Positions 31,260-34,222 of a stretch of DNA of 34,222 bases are shown piece by piece. Below the pieces are notes generated by a model. That model saw only the letters and a program-made list of their open reading frames with translations. It made no database searches and was not told where the DNA came from. The stretch spans positions 1 through 34,222 of the forward strand of contig JAJDJP010000020.1 of the NCBI GenBank assembly GCA_030267215.1, given 5' to 3'. The translations under genes were made by a program, and so were the position numbers. Source of the stretch: Ruminococcaceae bacterium OttesenSCG-928-A16. GTDB taxonomy: Bacteria > Bacillota > Clostridia > Oscillospirales > Ruminococcaceae. Every line of letters starts with the position of its first letter. The stretch's first letter is position 1.

Positions 31260-31868
31260 ATGTTGATTGTTGCAATTACCGGCCGTTCGGGCAGTGGTAA
31301 ATCTTCGGTTACGGCGCACTACGCCAGCCTTGGGTACCCCACCATAGATGGGGACTTGGTATCGCGCGAGGTTACAGCCCCCGGCAGCCCTTGCCTTGCC
31401 AAGCTGGCGCAGGCCTTTGGCGCCGATATTTTGGCCGAAGATGGCACCCTTTTGCGGCAAGAGCTTGGCCGCCGGGCCTTTGCCACGCCACAGGCAAACC
31501 AGTTGCTGTTAAGCATAACCCACCCGGCCATAACCCGGGCTCTGTTGCAGGCGGCACAGCAGGCAAAAGCAAAGGGGGCAACCCTATTTTTTGTAGATGG
31601 CGCCATGATTGTTGGCGAGGATTTTGAAAAACATTGCGACAAAATAATTGTGGTTACCAGCCCCGAGCGGCTAGCGGTAAGCCGCATTATTTTACGGGAT
31701 GGCATTTCGAAGCAAGCGGCCTTAAACCGCTTGGCGGCCCAAAAAACCGAAGAACAACTTGTGGCCGCTGCCGATTACGTAATTGCAAACGACGAAAGCT
31801 TATTGGCTTTACAGCAAAAAGCAAACAAGGTATTAAACCAATTGTTAAATGGTAGTAATGCCACCTAA
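31260..31868 (+). CDS. coaE: Dephospho-CoA kinase
   Basis: A 202-residue kinase for the last step of coenzyme A synthesis, phosphorylating the ribose 3'-OH of dephospho-CoA. The P-loop GRSGSGKSS is near residues 8-16, followed by the family pattern DGDLVSREV and a lid region in RIILRDGISKQAALNRLAAQ. The start at 31260 is preceded by GGAG about a dozen bases back and lies 4 nt past the stop of the Sua5-type gene. A longer frame beginning at 31167 inside that gene was rejected. Confidence 0.94.
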   Translation: MLIVAITGRSGSGKSSVTAHYASLGYPTIDGDLVSREVTAPGSPCLAKLAQAFGADILAEDGTLLRQELGRRAFATPQANQLLLSITHPAITRALLQAAQQAKAKGATLFFVDGAMIVGEDFEKHCDKIIVVTSPERLAVSRIILRDGISKQAALNRLAAQKTEEQLVAAADYVIANDESLLALQQKANKVLNQLLNGSNAT

Positions 31869-31879
31869 AGAGGTAACCT

Positions 31880-32473
31880 ATGCACCAAAAAAAAGCAAGC
31901 AGAAGACGAGTGATTGTAAGCATTTGCCTGCTATTGGCCCTGGGGCTAATATTGCTGGCAGGCCCTGTTATAGAAGGCATTAAAAAACAAAACTACCCAC
32001 TGGAATATACCGAACTGGTAGAGCAATATGCGGCAGAATACAGTTTAGACCCCTACCTTGTATATGCGTTTATCCGCACCGAAAGCGGCTTTAACCCAAA
32101 GGCCCAATCCTCTGCCGGGGCACGTGGCCTTATGCAGATGACCGACGAAACCTTTGAATGGTTAAAGCAAAAAATTGCACCCGATGAACCACTTACCTTT
32201 GAAGATTTATTTTTGCCCAATGTAAGCATTCGGTTTGGCAGCTATTTTTTGTCTCTTTGTATAGCGCGCTATAATGGCGATATCTCCACTGCAGCAGCGG
32301 CTTACCACAGTGGCTGGGGCACGGTAGATAGATTGTTGGAAGAGGGGGAGCATACCCAAAACGGAATTCATTTAACCACCTTCCCGTACGAGCAAATGAA
32401 CAACTATGTGCGCAAAATTAACAAAAATTACCAAAAGTACCTGGCCTTGTATACAGCTGGCACGGCGGCATAA
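31880..32473 (+). CDS. Membrane-anchored lytic transglycosylase (SLT domain)
   Basis: A 197-residue protein with an N-terminal membrane helix (about 11-29) and an SLT lysozyme-like domain. The catalytic Glu68 is in IRTESGFNP, followed by GARGLMQMTDETF and the AAAYHSGWGTVDRLL motif. It should cleave peptidoglycan glycan strands, releasing anhydro-muropeptides, and act outside the membrane. AGAGGT precedes the ATG; coaE ends 11 nt upstream. Small clostridial transglycosylases of this kind can be sporulation- or growth-related; which is not evident here. Confidence 0.92.
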   Translation: MHQKKASRRRVIVSICLLLALGLILLAGPVIEGIKKQNYPLEYTELVEQYAAEYSLDPYLVYAFIRTESGFNPKAQSSAGARGLMQMTDETFEWLKQKIAPDEPLTFEDLFLPNVSIRFGSYFLSLCIARYNGDISTAAAAYHSGWGTVDRLLEEGEHTQNGIHLTTFPYEQMNNYVRKINKNYQKYLALYTAGTAA

Positions 32474-32608
32474 ACAAACCCACGCCCCAATACTTTGGCA
32501 AACAGGTTAAAAATGTGGTAATATAGCTGTGAACCAACAGCTTGTTTTAGGCTGTTTTTAATGCTATTAGGGTGCTTTTTAGCGCCTTTTAAAAAGAAGG
32601 GAATAACA

Positions 32609-34009
32609 ATGAAAAAGGAAATGACCGAAGCGCAAAAACTGGCAGATGCCCTGTTGGCAAAGCCCGTACATGCTTTTGATAAAACCTTGGGCGGCGCGGC
32701 CGGCGCAATGGAGTTTTGTGAAGGATACAAAGAATTTTTAGACGCCGGAAAAACCGAGCGTGAAGCCGTAACCAAAAGTGTAGAGCTGTTGGCTAAGGCT
32801 GGCTATAAAAAATTCGACAAAAGCAAAAAATACAAAGCAGGCGATAAGCTGTACTTGGTAAACCGCGAAAAGGCCATTATTGCCGCTACCATTGGCAAAA
32901 AAACAGCCGAGCATGGTGTGCGCTTGTCTATTGCACACATCGATTCTCCCCGGCTGGACCTAAAACCTAACCCGCTGTACGAAAGTGATGAAATGGCCTT
33001 TTTTAAAACCCACTACTATGGCGGTATTCGTAAATATCAGTGGGTAACCATTCCGCTTTCTATGCATGGCGTAGTGGTTAAATCTAACGGCGAAAAAGTG
33101 CAAATACGCATTGGCGAAGACGCCGGCGACCCTGTTTTTTGCATTACCGACCTGTTGCCCCACCTTTCGCAAGAGCAAAACAAACGCCCCTTAAACGAGG
33201 GCATTAAAGGCGAAGAGCTAAACATTTTAATTGGTTCTTTCCCGTTTGACGCCCCCGACATGAAAGAGCGTGTAAAGCTGGAAACCATGCGCCTAATTAA
33301 CAGCAAATACGGGTTTACCGAGCACGATTTTACCCGTGCCGAAATTGAGTTTGTGCCGGCGTTTAAAGCAGCCGACGTTGGTTTTGACGCCAGCATTGTG
33401 GGTGCCTATGGGCAGGATGACCGTGTGTGTGCCTACACCGCCCTAATGGCCGAAATTGATACCAAAGCCCCACAATACACCTCGGTTTGTGTTCTTACCG
33501 ATAAAGAGGAAACTGGCTCCGACGGTAACACCGGCCTTGCCAGCGATTATTTGTTCCACTTTTTAGAAGATTTGGCCGAAATGCAAAAGGCCAATTACCG
33601 TGATATGCTGGCGGCCTCCACCTGCCTTTCTGCCGATGTTAACGCCGCGTTCGACCCAACCTTCCCCGATGTGTTTGAGCGCAACAACGCAAGCTATTTA
33701 AACCACGGTGTGGTGGTAACCAAATACACCGGCTCACGCGGCAAGGGTGGTACGTCCGATGCTTCGGCGGAGTTTATGGGCGAAATTACCAACCTGTTCG
33801 ACAAAGAAAAGATTGTGTGGCAGGTGGGCGAGCTTGGCAAGGTAGATATTGGCGGTGGTGGTACCATTGCCATGTTTGTTGCCAACCGCAACATAGATGT
33901 TGTGGACGTTGGTGTACCCGTGCTTTCCATGCACTCGCCGTTTGAGCTTACCGGCAAGCTGGACGTTTACAATACCTACCTTGCTTTTAAAGCATTTGCA
34001 AAAGGCTAA
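32609..34009 (+). CDS. M18-family aminopeptidase
   Basis: A 466-residue cytoplasmic zinc aminopeptidase (aspartyl/leucyl type). Dinuclear metal-site motifs are AHIDSPR (His110, Asp112), YGQDDRVC, TDKEETGSDG (Glu300, Glu301 as base and ligand) and SMHSPFE (His442). The length matches clostridial M18 enzymes. It removes N-terminal residues from peptides. The start at 32609 follows AAGGGA; the longer frame from 32561 has no site. Two hairpins follow the gene. Confidence 0.94.
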   Translation: MKKEMTEAQKLADALLAKPVHAFDKTLGGAAGAMEFCEGYKEFLDAGKTEREAVTKSVELLAKAGYKKFDKSKKYKAGDKLYLVNREKAIIAATIGKKTAEHGVRLSIAHIDSPRLDLKPNPLYESDEMAFFKTHYYGGIRKYQWVTIPLSMHGVVVKSNGEKVQIRIGEDAGDPVFCITDLLPHLSQEQNKRPLNEGIKGEELNILIGSFPFDAPDMKERVKLETMRLINSKYGFTEHDFTRAEIEFVPAFKAADVGFDASIVGAYGQDDRVCAYTALMAEIDTKAPQYTSVCVLTDKEETGSDGNTGLASDYLFHFLEDLAEMQKANYRDMLAASTCLSADVNAAFDPTFPDVFERNNASYLNHGVVVTKYTGSRGKGGTSDASAEFMGEITNLFDKEKIVWQVGELGKVDIGGGGTIAMFVANRNIDVVDVGVPVLSMHSPFELTGKLDVYNTYLAFKAFAKG

Positions 34010-34026
34010 TAATTGGTTTATACACT

Positions 34027-34053
34027 GCGGCACCCTTGTTAAAAGGGTGCCGC
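34027..34053 (+). terminator. Stable hairpin after the M18 gene
   Basis: GCGGCACCCTT/AAGGGTGCCGC, an 11-bp perfect stem with loop GTTAA. There is no T run, so it may be an mRNA end stabiliser rather than a full terminator. Confidence 0.6.
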
Positions 34054-34102
34054 AAGTTGCCATAGAACTCCCATTCGCCTTTAAAAGTGGGGAATGGGGC
34101 TT

Positions 34103-34131
34103 GGGGAAGTGGGGTGACAACCCTCTTCCCC
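34103..34131 (+). terminator. Second hairpin downstream of the M18 gene
   Basis: GGGGAAG...CTTCCCC with an inner GGGT/ACCC pairing, followed by ATTTCT. A probable terminator. Confidence 0.55.
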
Positions 34132-34143
34132 ATTTCTAATAGT

Positions 34144-34198
34144 CAATATTTTGATGAAAATATGCTGTTTTATAATAGCTGGTATTATCAAAATATTG
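34144..34198. repeat. 12-bp perfect inverted repeat around a -10-like box
   Basis: CAATATTTTGAT (34144-34155) and ATCAAAATATTG (34187-34198) are exact inverted copies 31 nt apart. A TATAAT (34170-34175) lies between them. The window ends soon after, so the downstream gene cannot be seen. Confidence 0.6.
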
Positions 34199-34222
34199 CT
34201 GTCCGCTTGCAAAAAAGTGGTC

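Noticed and set aside
1-34222. CRISPR array, phage, toxin-antitoxin or defence island
   Set aside because: No regularly spaced repeats, no integrase, transposase or nuclease-type genes, and no toxin partner beside the AbrB-type regulator.

Overview
The window looks like a chromosomal segment of a low-GC Gram-positive anaerobe, most likely a Clostridia member (Bacillota; an Oscillospirales-like lineage is my guess). Support comes from strong purine-rich Shine-Dalgarno sites, lipobox lipoproteins without outer-membrane genes, the walJ-rlmH pair, a DUF951 protein, a CmpB-like membrane protein, a SpoVT/AbrB-type regulator, and tRNAs with encoded CCA. No phage, insertion sequence, CRISPR array or plasmid gene was seen. 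Most of the window is core chromosome.

Layout. 38-1882 (minus): an XRE/AbrB-type regulator with an ABC ATPase and an ABC-2 permease. 2170-4996 (minus): an unknown membrane-anchored protein followed by an OmpR-type response regulator and its histidine kinase. 5597-11511 (plus): walJ, rlmH, the two halves of an asymmetric ABC exporter and a beta-lactamase-fold lipoprotein. 11618-14422 (minus): NUDIX, YigZ, ArsR-type and DtxR-type regulators and an HD hydrolase. 14777-15016: tRNA-Trp, -Asp and -Thr. 15072-17300 (minus): an unknown protein, a GlsB-like membrane protein, a candidate small RNA and a methyltransferase. 17559-22770 (plus): a complete branched-chain-amino-acid-type ABC importer operon (livKHMGF). 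22937-24820: a zinc alcohol dehydrogenase and a GntR/FCD regulator. 24897-24980: tRNA-Leu (minus). 25150-26463: a GH13 glycosidase. 26563-27405 (minus): an Mrp/NBP35 ATPase. 27630-34009 (plus): CmpB-like protein, HD protein, DUF951, release factor 1, Sua5/YwlC, CoaE, a lytic transglycosylase and an M18 aminopeptidase.

The most interesting material is non-coding RNA. The liv operon has a near-consensus promoter about 330 nt ahead of livK. Its leader can form a compact pseudoknot (17731-17785) inside a possible 8-bp closing helix. The 3' strand of that helix is also the 5' arm of a small terminator-like hairpin, which is the layout of a riboswitch or attenuator. I do not recognise its class. 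A second structured element, a closing helix around three short hairpins, lies between livK and livH and is followed by a very stable hairpin. Separately, the minus strand at 16494-16580 can encode a short RNA with C-rich loops and a strong terminator, resembling Gram-positive sRNAs that pair with ribosome binding sites. All folds were read by eye and not computed.

How the genes work together: the exporter halves form one heterodimer, and the three-gene signalling operon probably senses an envelope signal. RF1, Sua5 and CoaE are a housekeeping block. The liv cluster is one importer whose expression seems to be tuned by RNA structure at two points.
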